Source: Bactrocera neohumeralis (Eukaryota; Arthropoda; Insecta; Diptera; Tephritidae). Taken from it: a DNA stretch of 64,000 bases. Positions 1 to 11,598 of this stretch are shown in pieces. The notes beneath the pieces were generated by a model. It was not told the DNA's origin. It did no database searches and saw only the letters and a program-made list of their open reading frames with translations. How positions within the stretch are numbered: position 1 is the first letter of the stretch; each line of letters starts with the position of its first letter. The stretch covers positions 11,259,368-11,323,367 of the forward strand of contig NC_065919.1 of NCBI RefSeq assembly GCF_024586455.1. Reading direction: 5' to 3'. A program made the translations under genes and the position numbers.

Positions 1-1283
1 AGTGTGGGAATCACTTTGAAGGCGAAAAATAAATATTGTTGAATAATTAAATATTTTGCGTTTTATTTACAATTTCCGGGTATTTCAGAATATATGAATA
101 TACTTTATAGACTTTTTTTTAGCAAAATTAGCGTATCCTGTTCAAAGTATAACAAGATATATGTACATATGAGTGATTAATAATTTTTAAACTGCCTTAC
201 GAAGAATAAATGGTTTAGATAATAGCTGTCAAGCTATACTATTATTAGACAGTTCAGATCACGCAACTGCTCACCGACTGTTCGACATGCGAGCGCAAAC
301 GAGCGGGTTTTTTCGGTCTACACTTGTCAAACCTCGCATTATTCATTACGCAAACAACAGCTTCTAGTAGCCGAAGCTGAACACAGCCGCTAGTAAAGCT
401 GCAGTTTAGGAAAACCCGTCATGACTGCGCGAAAACTAAACTATAGGCAGATTTGGTGTTAAAAACATGCACATTTGTAATATTTGTTTATGCCACATAT
501 GCACACATAAATACATACATACATGCACACCTGTATGTAATGCAGATATTTTTCTATTTTCATATAGTGTCTAAATGATTTCCGTGGTAAAATTTCCACT
601 TCCGCAGCATGAGTTGCTACGCTCGCGCAAATCACTATCAAACTGTCAGCTGTCATTATTGCCGGTTGCAATGCTTGCCTCCTTCTGCGTTGTGGCAAGC
701 AACCTAGAAAATCTTACAACCGTAATTTTTTTCGACTATGTATAAGCAATTTTTCCGTTGGCGCGCGACATTCCGCCAATACACCGTTGATGGCTTGCAA
801 ATGTCAAGGCGATTTCGCAATTAGCAACAAAATACAGCTCTTTAAAAATAAGAAGAAAAAAATTGCGCACAAAAACGACAACATTATTGAAATGTCAACT
901 GAAACAGGCGTATGCCTGTAAGCAAAACAAAAATGAGCAACAACAGGTGTATATCGGTAATAGACCATGGTAATAGCCTGCAAATAGAGGCGTTAAACGT
1001 GACTTGGAATTCGAAAAAAATCATAACATAACAGAGATAGAAAAGCAGAAATGGCAACTCGAACATAAAGAAAACCGGTCGAAAACGCTTGCTGAACAAC
1101 AGCTGCAACCGTTTTGACAACAAAAACAAGAAGAAAATTGCATAATATCTGGCCGACTGCAGCAGCAACAACAAAAAACGGCAAAGTTAGCGGAAAACCT
1201 GCCGGTTTTATTATGCGAGCGTTAGCGATAAGTCATTTACTTGCTTACATTTGTATGTATGTATGTATGTATGTATGTGTATC
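1..1283. other. AT-rich intergenic stretch, nothing supported
   Basis: No open frame here has splice-consistent neighbours or a recognisable domain. The short frames read through simple TGTA/CATA runs (for example 1251-1280) and lysine/leucine-rich AT sequence. It ends at the left terminus of the inverted-repeat element that starts at 1284. Confidence 0.5.
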
Positions 1284-2366
1284 GTCACCTAAAATGCAAA
1301 ACAACGTATTATCAAAAAAATCGAAATTGAGTTTTTTATTGTTTACGATTCACTACTTCATATATGTACATACTTGTGTACATACATATGTACATATTTT
1401 TTTTTAGCTTCAGCTGTCAGATATAACCAATGTGTAACCAATTTATAATCGATGTATAACCAATAAATAACCATTTTATATCCAAACTCAATTACATACA
1501 TATAGCACAAAATTTTCAGCTTCAGCTGTCAGATATAACCAATGTGTAACCAATTTATAACCGATGTATAACCAATAAATAACCATTTTATATCCAAACT
1601 CAATTACCTATGCATATGTAGCACAAAATTTTCAGCTTCAGCTGTCAGATATAACCAATGTGTAACCAATTTATAACCGATGTATAACCAATAAATAACC
1701 ATTTTATATCAAAACTCAATTACATATGTATATGTAGCACAAAATTTTAAGCTTCTACTGTCGGATACAACCAATGTGTAACCAATTTATAACCGATGTA
1801 TAACCAATAAATAACCATTTTATATCAAAACTCAATTTCATACATATAGCACAAAATTTTCAGCTTCAGCTGTCAGATATAACCAATGTGTAACCAATTT
1901 ATAACTGATGTATAACCAATAAATAACCATTTTATAACCAAAACTCAATTTCATATATGTATATAGCACAAAATTTTAAGCTTCAACTGTCAAATATAAC
2001 CAATGTGTAACCAATTTATAACCGATGTATAACCAATAAATAACCATTTTATATCAAAACTCAATTTCATACATATAGCACAAAATTTTAAGCTTCAGCT
2101 GTCAATTATAACCAATATATAACCGATGTATAACCAATTTATAACCACTTCATAACCAAAACTCAAAATTTGTTTCACAATGAGTGGTTTCTATAAAATC
2201 ATTTTTCCTTCCCCTGTAGACTTATAAAAAGTAATGTCCAATATATAACCACTTTATAACCAAAACTCAAAATTATTATTAATATGAGTGGTTTCTATAA
2301 AATCGTTTTTCCTTCGCCTGCAAAATTATGAAAAGTGATGTTACGTTGTTTTGCATTTTAGGTGAC
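1284..2366. mobile_element. Non-autonomous TIR element with internal tandem array
   Basis: The left end begins gtcacctaaaatgcaaaac and the right end (2342-2366) is its exact reverse complement over 25 bp. Between the ends there is no open frame; the body is seven tandem units at 1406-2165 followed by two copies of a 'gagtggtttctataaaatc' segment near the right end. No convincing target duplication flanks it (tgtatc on the left, catata on the right). A shorter relative lies at 56639-56902 in the opposite orientation. Seen: perfect TIRs and the array. Inferred: a MITE or helentron-like element moved in trans by an unknown transposase. Confidence 0.8.
1406..2165. repeat. Seven-copy tandem repeat of about 114 bp
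   Basis: The anchor 'agctt..actgtc' recurs at 1406, 1518, 1634, 1750, 1862, 1979 and 2091, giving spacings of 112, 116, 116, 112, 117 and 112 bp. Each unit carries several 'ataaccaat' sub-repeats. Length differences come from a variable 'catacatatag' stretch near the unit end. The array is inside the TIR element at 1284-2366. Confidence 0.9.
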
Positions 2367-3084
2367 CATATATAGTTGTAGTTATAATATATAAATATAA
2401 ATTATTTTATATATATGTACATCTGCATTTACATTTAACCGCTGCTTTATTGCTGTTCGCCAGTTAACGCCAGCAGCGTTCAAATTTAATCGTGTGCTTA
2501 TACGATTTAAGCGCACTAAATGTGAGTCTCATCAATTACATGAATTGTTTTTGTTTTGGTTTATTTTTTTTTTGTTTTTATTTTGTTTATTTATCTTTGT
2601 TTGTTTATTTTTAATGAATTTAAATATTAATAGAGATATGTGATACTTTGCCAGCGCTTGCCATGAAATATTACTAACTATTAATGAGTTAATTTAAATT
2701 TAAAGCAGTTTGTGCCAAAGGCTGAGTAACAGGTTTCTCCCAAATGTGTAAAATTATGTCTTGGAGGCATAGTCTCTCAATGGTCTCTCAAATACAACAC
2801 TAAATAACAAAGATTTGTGGCTTTGCATTGCGTAATTGAAATGCGTGAATAAGCAACGAGATCAATCAGGTATTTAGTAAACTCGCTTGGCGGTGAATCG
2901 GTTACAACATTACAACTGAAGAAACAACTGAATACAAAAATAAACAATAATATGATATTAACACACACATATGTATGTATTTAAAGCAAAGCTGATATGT
3001 AAATATATATGTATTATTTAAGGGCAGGTTCTTTTTAAAAATAGTACAAATATTTTTTTTTAAATTTACATATGTAATCTTATA
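2367..3084. other. AT-rich intergenic stretch, nothing supported
   Basis: Homopolymer-rich sequence (poly-T and 'tttgttt' runs around 2560-2620) without a recognisable coding exon, RNA or transposon terminus. Confidence 0.5.
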
Positions 3085-4360
3085 TTTTTATACGCTTGCA
3101 ACATGTTGCTGCAAAGTATAATAGTTTTGGTCACCTAACGGTTGTATGTAGCACCTAAATCTAAGCGAGATAGATAAAGGGTATATGTATGTATGCATAT
3201 GTTTATGAATGATCAGGATGATGAGAAAAGTAGAAATCCGGGTGTCTGTCTGTCTGTCCCTCTGTCCATCCGTACAAGCTGTAACTTGAGTAAAAATTGT
3301 GATATCTTTATGAAACTTTGTGTATGCGGCCTTTGCCAAAAAGTAAGGTCGAGTTCGTAGATGGGCGTAATCGGACCACTGCCACGCCCACAAATCGCCA
3401 CTAATCGAAAACCTATAAAATGCCTAGACTAAGCACTAAATTACGATATAAAACTGTGGGGAAAAAAATATTATGAGAACTCCTACCAACAGTGTGAAAA
3501 TAGACGAAACCGGAGATAACCCCGCTCACTCCCCATATAACGGTATTGTTAAAAACTACTAAAAGGGCAATAAATCAATAACTAATTACGCCAGAGACAT
3601 TAAATTTTACCTCCAAGATGGTATGAGAAAGCTTTATTAGAGTCGGTGTGAAAATTGGACGATGGGCGTGGCACCGCCCACTTTTGGTGAAGTCACATAT
3701 CTCGGGACCCGAATTATTGATTTCGAGTAAACTTAGCACGTAGCATTTTTCTCATATTCCTATGTCACTGTGTGAAAATGGGCGAAATCGGACTACAACC
3801 ACACCTACTTCCCATATAACCCAATTTTAAATTCCATTTGATTTTTTCACTAAAACTTTGCACTAATAATTCCTTTAAAGTATGCCATTTTTATTGCCCA
3901 TATCTAAAGAAAACTGTTCAAGCCCCTAGTTACCGAATATGTGGACTTCAGTATCTATATACCGAAAATATCGGTCAATGTATGAGATATACAATAGAAA
4001 TTCAGACAGAAACCTTTCCTGACAATAGTATTTCTGTGTATCAAAAATAGGTTGAATCGAATCAATACCTATTCTGATAAAGATTTTGGAACTGCCAAGT
4101 GACTTTATGCTGGATATATCGGCCAATATTTGAGTTATCTCAATGAAAATGTTTGAGCGTATTTTACTCATAACAGTGTATCTTTGTGCCTAAAATACAT
4201 ACAATTGGACGAAAACTTGACCTACCACCATATAACTATTACCAGGACTTTCTGACTTTGCTCCATATGATTGGTGATTGTATGTGAGGTGCCTTAATGA
4301 AACCCAGGGAACATTTTTCAAGTATGTGGCATGATAAAAGTAAACAAAATCGGGACTTTG
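3085..4360 (+). repeat. Dispersed repeat, 'gccacgccca' family
   Basis: It starts around 'tatacgcttgcaacatg', goes through a CTGT-rich run at 3240-3270, then 'atgggcgtaatcggacc' and 'gccacgcccac' motifs at 3362-3390, and continues with 'gggcgtggc' blocks to about 3700. A shorter related copy with the same order of motifs lies at 21978-22225. No long frame is present. Such sequences are very abundant in fly genomes; I know no established function. It is cut on the right by the LINE remnant at 4370. Confidence 0.6.
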
Positions 4361-4369
4361 TGTGATGGA

Positions 4370-5560
4370 GGGGCCTAGAAAAGAGACCACTTGCAATAAA
4401 GCTCAAGAGCATTCAACGGGCGGCACGCATCAGCATATTTGGTGCACTACAACCCCCTCCACTCGCCAGAATGTGTATGACCTCGAAAGTTTTGCTAGCA
4501 GACTCAGAGAAACTGAGTTTCTAAATGAAAATATGTCTGCACATTTGTATATACTCACACACTTTGACTTTATACCGGATCTTTTAGATGATGGAGTCGA
4601 TAAACTAAACTCTGCCGGCATTTTCTTTGCCCACATACCGCCGAGAGAGTTGTGGATGGGTAGTAGCCGTTGGGACAGTGAGTTTCTTTACGTATGGGCA
4701 AAAGCTTGGAGGGAAAGGACGGTGAAGTGGTATATTGTCGGTAAGTCTCCAATAACTTCAGTTCCAGACATCCTGACTATTGAAGTCTTTTTCAAGTCGA
4801 GGTTGCTGCCATTAAGGTAGAAGGTAGAAAGATTTATTGCTCTGGAGGACAGTCTTCTTCTGAAAAGTTACTATTCACTCTGATAGCAGGGCGGCGATAC
4901 TAGTCTTGAGCTCACTAACCGTGCGTTCAAGGTTGTTTAAAGAATGCCATACCTCGTTATATACGCCAGTGAGTCACTTTGTGATAATTCTATTAGAGGT
5001 ACCAGGCCACTATGAAATCGCAGGCAACTGTAGTGCTGAAGAGCTGACAAGAAATGGTAACTTAATCCAGCTATCAGTTGAATGGGAACGGCTTGGTGCT
5101 CCTCTCTCCTCGAGTGTTCCACTACTAGAAAGCTGGACTTCGCGGGGACTTGGCTAGCGCTGGCTATCATCGTTACATGCGCTGTTCCATCATCCTTTTG
5201 GCTCAAAATCGATCGTAAGAGATCCAGTAAAGGATAAAGTCTCAGTAAGGCTCGCCACTCCCTAGTTTCGTGGATTCTAAGAGGCCATTGCGCTATCGGC
5301 GACCATGCTGTAAGATAGAGAATCTTATCGGACGTCAGCTTCAGAAGGTGTAAGGAAGAACACGAGGTGGAAACATCTTAGCATTAACTTTTTGATTCTA
5401 CCGCGTTTGCAAGATCCAGGCTTAAGCACTTGAGAGCACACTCTTTCAGATATCGCACCGAATTGGTAGAATATTCAATTTCTATCACCAAATTACCAAA
5501 CTTTTATTAGCCACAAGGCGCTTTGCTAACACAAAAGTTCGAATACAGGATTACTATTTT
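4370..5560 (+). mobile_element. RNase H-bearing LINE remnant (I/R1-like), broken
   Basis: The plus-strand frames give a decayed 3' portion of a non-LTR retrotransposon ORF2. First comes a post-RT segment (about 4380-4450, resembling the 'LKSIQRAA' stretch). Next is an RNase H end at 4906-5157 with the typical 'VPGHYEIAGN' block, here reading SAEEL where intact elements have ADEL. Last is a C-terminal Cys-rich segment near 5290-5400. Several stops and frame changes break the frame. The 152-residue open frame at 4362-4820 is the wrong frame over this debris, not a host gene. Confidence 0.65.
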
Positions 5561-6289
5561 TATGACATTTTTTGATCTTCGCCAATTTTGAGTTTGACCC
5601 AATATTCTTGAGGTATTATGCATTCAGTTAAAAAATTAAAAAATAAATTAAAAACTTACCCTCCCCTTAAGGCGCACAGAAAGTGCACTTACCGCAAAGC
5701 AGTTTTGGGGCAGTGTGGCATTCCACATACAGTCATTATACAATTTCAAATTTTCCAACAATTTGTAAAACCAGAAATATCTCCCATGTAATATGTATGT
5801 ATAGCGGCAATCCAAGGAAATGTTTGTGCAAGTGAAAACAAGAAAAAAATCTTAAACTTAAAGACCGAATAACTGCAATATTTGTAAAGACCGAAAGTGG
5901 TTAAACAGCCAGACATACATATTTATGTGTACACGTAATACCGGATACTTGAAGACTTGTTTTCGTTTACAAGCGATGCGATCAGTGTGGAGTGGAAAGA
6001 GTAAATGGCAGAAATTGCATGGATCACTTGCAGCCGTCCGTGATATCATTAACTCCCATTTGGATACAGCCACGCGAGGCAGTGAAAAGTTTTAAATGAA
6101 AGACGAATATTTATCAACATTTTCGACAAGTCGTTTTTGTTTGCGGCCGCGAAGACTTGGACTGAAGTGTCCACTATTGTAGCGCCGCATTTCAGTGCAA
6201 GTCGTCGGGCTTAACGGTAATGGGCGGGTTCAAGTAGACAAGCGTTAACGAAAGAATCAAAGTCTCCTCTTTAAAGCGCTAGTAATAAG

Positions 6290-6334
6290 TATACACATAA
6301 CTCGGCATTGGAGGCGAGAAGGACATATTCAGTT
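6290..6334 (+). promoter_or_regulatory. Candidate core promoter of takeout-like gene A
   Basis: A TATA-like string (tatacacata, 6290-6299) lies about 35 bp before a TCAGTT initiator match (6329-6334), and the gene A start codon follows about 100 bp downstream. The initiator matches the Drosophila consensus exactly; the TATA match is weak. No transcript evidence is available here. Confidence 0.3.
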
Positions 6335-6428
6335 AAAAAAATAGTACTTATGCAATAACGGCTCAAAGCAATATTTTGAAAATAAGTTCAAGTGCTGACA
6401 GTGTCTTATACGAAACCGTTAAGTTAAG

Positions 6429-9388
6429 ATGGCACAACAAAGCGTTAATTGGAAAATTCAATACAGTCTGAGCATCTTCAGTGCGATTTGTCTGGCGCAA
6501 GCGGCTGCCGCTTACACACGCGAAATTATCAATAATGCGCCGCAGTTGCAAGAACGACGTAAGATCATTTGATTGTAAACAATTTTTGAAATTTTGAACT
6601 TTGTTGTGAGTTAACTTCATGACTTTTGCTACAAAACTGTTGTGACAAGTTTAGTTGCAAAAAATAAAATTATGTGCTGAGAAATTGATACACAAGTTTT
6701 CTAATACCGGATACAACTGTCAAAAGTCGTCGTTAGGAAAGAGTCAGAATTTTGAAATTAATTGAATTTCGGTGTGCGAGTTAGTAGAGTTAAGGGTTAT
6801 ATCCAGTGAAATAGTGAATAAGGAAGATCGGAGAAAATTCCTACAGAGCCTGAGACAGGGGCCCCGGTGCTCTGCAACAATTTTTTGAAGATTTATTATT
6901 CTAGCAACAATTCATTACAATCATCCACTGACCACAGTTTTCCCACTATAGTTCTGGTTATATCCACTTCTGAATTGAAAAAAAAAAAAATATTTTTTGC
7001 ATATAATTATATCAAATATATTTTAAAATTTCCCCGAAGTACATCCAGCAAATAGTTTCGGAGATATGTGCGTAAAATCTTTTGACTTAGTGTAATCGGC
7101 ACCCAAATTTTTTCTTTCGGAGCGGTGTCTTCAGAATCGGTAAGGTAAATTCTTTCGCAAACAGAACGATTGACTTGAAATTTTCACCGATGTACTTATC
7201 AAAAAGATTTGGTGGAAGGAATAAGATTTTGAGTAAACATTTCGATTTTCTATGGCACTTTGAAGTGTAAATATTTCAGAAAAACGAGTTTTTTTTTGGA
7301 ATGCCGCCATTTTGTCAGAAATAAAAATTCCGAATAGTTTTTCAATCATAAGCTATATTAATCTTCAGTAATAATAACTGCTTTTGGTCTTGGGAGGTTT
7401 GAGATTATTTTAAGCTGAAAAATCTTTCTCATCGGTGGACACCTATTTTCGAAGCTCCTCCTGGAGATCGGTTACGGTATCTGGGTTAGGATGTAAAAAC
7501 TGCTAGTTAGGTGAAATTATCGATCGTAGAAACCGGATATCACTTGGAAAGCTTCTAACGCCGGCCATTGGTGGTGCTCAGAACATCGGCAAAAATTCTC
7601 ATAAAGACGCTCAAAAATAGACAAAGCGTTTGAACCGATCAAAAATTTGTTATGGCAGCCAATGTTAGTTTCGGCTATGTCTGCTGGTTTGCCGAAGGTA
7701 TGGCTGCCGAAATGTTTCAGCCGCAGTTTTGGAGAGGCTGGACATAGTGGAAGAGCATGAAGATGAACTTTGCTAAGCAACAGCAGTTCTATAGATCTTT
7801 TGCGTTCTACTCTAGCCCAGAAGGACCTCAAAGTCGCGCAGAAGCTGGTCGTCGACCACCCGAGGTCCATCGGTCCAGTGCTAGAGCGCAAGATGGCAAC
7901 GGAGATCCGACTCGCTCGAAGTAGCTTGATGTTATTTCTAGTGAGGACAGACACTTCTTGACTAAAGTCGAGCGCACAGTTAGTGAGTTAAATGCTACTG
8001 CCTGAAACACACTACAGTAGTACGGTAGCCTAAAACTAAGCTTAAGGGGAAGCTCTTTACAGAAGACTTTCCCTCTTAGCTTCGACTCATTTGTGAAAAG
8101 ACTCATTGCGTCTCTTATCCAGTGACTTCTTACAGTCCATATAAAAACAGATGCCAGGTGTAGCCTCCATAACGAAGCGGTCCAAGTTTTCAGGGATGCG
8201 ATTGAGAGAAAAGTGAATTTTAGCGCAGCACTGTTTAGACTCCTTTATATGCCCAGTTTCCCTGCGCCTTAGAGTGATTTTTTTTTGGCTGTCAAGTGAA
8301 ATTAACCCCTTAACTCCGAAAGAGTAATTTGAATGCTTTTCTGTAGTTGTAGTTGGAAATTCCTTAATTTATTTTTAATGTAGCGTTATTGGAAGTCAAC
8401 GAGCTTATGTCAGGCGCTCTACCGATTTGAAGTTTTGGTCGGTTATAAAACATTGTGGTCGTTTCCTATCGCGTTTACTAATTTTACCAAATTATTGCAA
8501 TGTACTATAAGTGTGAACTGTGGGTGGTGTAATCCAACATTTCACAGCATTAAAAATTAATATCTTTTTCTCTCCCCAAAAACAGCAAGTTGGTTACAGA
8601 CCTGCAAACGTGCAAATCCCAACGAAGAGAAATGTTTTCGACGTCTATTTGAGGGTTGTTTCCCCGCTTTTGCGGCCGGCATACCGGCGATCGGTATAAA
8701 AAGTTTTGAACCGCTGCATATTGATCAGGTTTCGGTATCAAAGGGTAGCGGGAACTTAGTACTTTCAGGTGGCTTTCAAAATCTAATCATTCGCGGACCC
8801 TCAAATGCAACCGTGCGGCGCGCTAAGTGAGTCTTCCATTATACTATCTATATATGACTACACCTAACTTTATTGCTGTTTTGTTAATCGCCTAGTCTGG
8901 ACCTTGAGAAGAAATTATTAAATTTTGAACTGGACATACCGTTACTGCGCATACGCGCGAAATACAACTTGAAGGGTAATATATTACTTTTACCGCTGGT
9001 TGGTAACGGCGATGTGCGTATGGCTTTGAAAGATGTAAAAACCGCTGTGTACACCAAAATACATTTAAGCAATGAACCGGAGGTAACTACTTAATTTTTT
9101 ATTAAATATAATTAGAAAAATAAATAAATTTTACCTAACCTTCAGGAAGTCATTCGCATTGATGAGATGAAGGTTACGTTCCATGTGGGCGCGATGCGTA
9201 TTCACCTGAGTGACCTGTTCAATGGCAATGAGATATTAGCCGCTTCCATCAACAATTTCCTCAACCAAAATGCAAAAGAGGTCATTGCCGAACTGCGCCC
9301 TGATTTGGAGTTGGGTTTAGCGGATATTTTCCATGGTTTATGGAATAATGTGTTCTCGAAGATGCCACTAAAATTATGGTTGCTGTGA
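6429..9388 (+). CDS. JHBP/takeout-family secreted lipid-binding protein (gene A)
   Basis: Four exons join in frame: 6429-6558, 8586-8826, 8896-9082 and 9146-9388, all with GT..AG borders, giving 266 aa. Residues 1 to about 28 form a signal peptide ending in an alanine run (AAAA). The mature N-terminus has the family's Cys pair (QTC..NEEKC, with another Cys a few residues on), then a 'GIPAIGIKSFEPL' block corresponding to the first takeout motif. The last exon carries 'HLSDLFNGN', the conserved C-terminal loop. Family knowledge: extracellular carriers of hydrophobic ligands such as juvenile hormone or related lipids, with roles in feeding, behaviour and metabolism; the ligand cannot be read from sequence. 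Intron 1 is 2.0 kb and contains a LINE remnant; the others are 63-69 bp. AATAAA-type signals occur near 9491. It converges with gene B. Confidence 0.92.
6826..6964. repeat. Dispersed repeat shared with 18811-18945
   Basis: About 135 bp inside intron 1 of gene A match a segment in intron 1 of the kinase gene: both share 'gctctg.cacaattttttg' and 'caacaattca.t.caatcatcc' in the same order. Divergence is moderate. No coding content or clear termini were seen. Confidence 0.6.
7000..7350. repeat. AT-rich dispersed repeat (S family), diverged
   Basis: It contains the recurrent phrases of this family ('tttcggagatat', 'ttgaaattttcacc', 'tttgaagtgtaaa') seen also at 26160-26620, 27895-28560, 29930-30480, 40480-40975 and 44570-45130. 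There is no open frame of note. The family looks like degenerate copies of one non-coding element. Confidence 0.4.
7520..8250 (-). mobile_element. RNase H-bearing LINE remnant in gene A intron 1
   Basis: On the minus strand, 8106-7828 reads a decayed RNase H segment ('LPYYCSVFQA', 'LTVRSTLVKKC', 'GSPLPSC'), and 7954-7517 continues into the C-terminal Cys-rich tail ('LRLKHFGSHTFG'). Part of the RNase H core is deleted between the 'FQA' and 'LTVRS' blocks. It belongs to the same LINE family as the copy at 4370-5560 and is antisense to gene A. Confidence 0.65.
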
Positions 9389-9539
9389 TTATGTTTTTAA
9401 TTGCTTTTGTTATTTTTGTTGTTTATTGTATTTATTTGTAAATTAAAGAGACGTTTGCTTTCTGTATATATGCATATTCGTTTTATAATGAATAAAAATA
9501 TTATATAAGATGATGGAGTTCTATATAGAGGTATCTAGG

Positions 9540-10200
9540 ATTTTCACTTGTTGTGTAAGCACATGATAGCGAAGTTAGCTCTTAGACTGAGATAATCCTC
9601 CATTTTAGTCACCAGTAACAAGCGGCATTCTATGACACTTAAAAAGTTTCCGTTTCTTCCCATTACCACGGATGTTCGAAATCCTACAGCGTTGAATCTA
9701 AATTCGGTTCTCAATATTGCCTTTCCTACCAGAGCAGAGGGTGAAGTAAGCAGCGCCTGGTTCCAAACTTGATAACGGAGTGGAAGGGTGTATCCTTTCT
9801 GCAAAACTAGGTACTGAAATCGCCATCCGTTTACCAGACCACTATAGTATCTTCCAAGCGAAGATAACAGCAATTAAAGAAATAATTCTTGTTCTAACAA
9901 GAGTGTGCTCACAACAAGGAATATATTTATATATACAGATAGGCAGGTGGCTTTGAGATCACTAAAGTGTCCTATTGTTTCGCCAAAGTTAGTGAAAGAA
10001 TGCCCTGACTTCTTAGTGGATCTAACATTCTATTTCATGATAAATCTGCAATGGGTTCCAGGACATAGTGTTATTCCTAATATTTTTGAAGCAGTTGAAC
10101 GAGCTAAAATAGGCAACACACCACAATTTAACCCCGGAAAAGAGGAAAACGCACCTTTTTATGTCTCATACACATTTATACATACATTTAGCTGAGTCTC
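9540..10200 (+). mobile_element. RNase H-bearing LINE remnant
   Basis: Plus-strand frames give 'RLPDHYSIFQAKITAIKE' at about 9825-9880 and then 'YTDRQVALRSLKCPIVS' to 'LQWVPGHS' at 9935-10070, the order expected in a LINE RNase H domain. The frame shifts between the two blocks, and the following VPGHSVIPN region has lost the usual catalytic context. It sits in the gap between the convergent genes A and B. Confidence 0.65.
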
Positions 10201-10324
10201 GGTGAGATCAATCCCTGTCTTGTTCAACAAGTAGGTAAATGTGGCATGAAAGAAATATTGTCCGCACATGCCGACTATTAAAATATAAAAGCAACATTAT
10301 AAGGTCTAGTAGGAGTACTAACAT

Positions 10325-11222
10325 GTCACGCCGTAGCTGAGAGTGTACACGAAGACCGTGGAGAATCGATCGCCGCCGTTCGCAGCAACTCGGACTGGCG
10401 TATGGAACGACTTGGCGCATTACACGTCGAGATTATAAATTGAAAGCGTACGAAATACAACTTGTGCAAGAAATGAAGACGCTCGACCTCACAAGCGGCA
10501 ACGCTTCGCTCTATGGGCTCTTGCACAGTACCCAGAAAATCCGACGTTTTCGAGACAAAATTTTGTTTAGTAATGAGACCGATCTCTAGCTCAATGGGTA
10601 TGTAAGCGAGCAAAATTCTCAGATTTGGGACGAAGAGCAACCTGAAGAGATTAAGGAGTTGCCATTTCATCCAGAAGACACAACGGTTTGTTATGGTTTG
10701 TGAGCCGGTGGAATCATCGGTCCATATTTCTTCAAAAACTATACTGGTGAGAACGTAACGATCAATGCCGACCGATATCGCGCCATAATAACTGACTATT
10801 TGATGCCTAAAATTAAAGCCCGTGATCTTCGCAGCATTTGGTTTCAACAAGACGACGCCACTTCCCACACATCGTATCAATAAATGAATTTATTGAGAGA
10901 ACACTTTGGTGAGCAGATAATTTCACGTTTTGGGCCGGTCGATTGGCCACAAGATCGTATGATATCACATCGTTAGAATATTTCCTGTGTGGATATGTAA
11001 AGCCTAAAGTCTATGCGGACAATCCCGCTTCGATTCCGGCCTTAGAGTCATCGAAAATTGGACTCAACGGAAGGACTATCCGAGACGTAGCCGCAGCCAA
11101 AATTTCAAAGAGATAATCTTCAAAAAATAATTTCAAAGAATGTTCTTTCGAATGATAATAAACATTCCCCATTAAATTCGAATTTTCTTTAGAAAAGTAG
11201 GGAACATCGAAATGGATGACCT
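10325..11222 (+). mobile_element. mariner-like transposon, 5'-truncated, broken transposase
   Basis: The plus strand reads a decayed Tc1/mariner transposase: a helix-turn-helix part near 10330-10500, 'IWDEEQPEEIKELPFHPE' near 10625-10680, then 'WFQQDDATSHT' and 'ISRFGPVDWP' near 10840-10945, with several stops and shifts. The 3' end 'gggaacatcgaaatggatgacc' (11200-11222) matches the 3' terminus of the copies at 14174 and 43100. The 5' terminal repeat is missing. Confidence 0.75.
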
Positions 11223-11513
11223 TTTGATATTTGTATAAACTATTTTGTTTACGAATTTTTTAATTAGAAGCACGTAAGTAACAATCTATTAGTGGTATGG
11301 GTATTCCATTCCCACAACAGTCGGCTCTACGTAACCGGAATGGACCCTGATTTTTATTTGCCCAAAGACTGTTAAATCGTCAGTTTTCCTCCAGATTACG
11401 TCAGGAATGTTTTCTAGCGCTATAACAACAACAACCGGTATACCAGCTACTTAATTAAATCTTAAAAATTTCCAAGATTATAAAAAATTACCAAAATGTA
11501 GTTATTAAAACTA

Positions 11514-11522
11514 TTTTTTATT
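11514..11522 (-). terminator. Candidate polyadenylation signal of gene B
   Basis: The minus strand carries AATAAA within this segment, about 80 bp after the gene B stop codon. Its position suits a short 3' UTR; cleavage was not mapped. Confidence 0.35.
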
Positions 11523-11598
11523 TAGAAACTTATGAAATATGTGCTACATTATTTTCGAAAACATTCGAACACATCACATTCTGTTAGCACTATCACAT

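Noticed and set aside
1114..1407. 97-residue plus-strand frame
   Set aside because: It runs across the microsatellite and into the left end of the TIR element, so it cannot be one host gene.
1406..2165. Regular repeats that could suggest a CRISPR array
   Set aside because: Units are 112-117 bp, directly adjacent without unique spacers, in a eukaryotic genome inside a TIR element.
4362..4820. 152-residue open frame as a novel gene
   Set aside because: It is an out-of-frame read through a decayed LINE; the other frames give RT and RNase H blocks in order.
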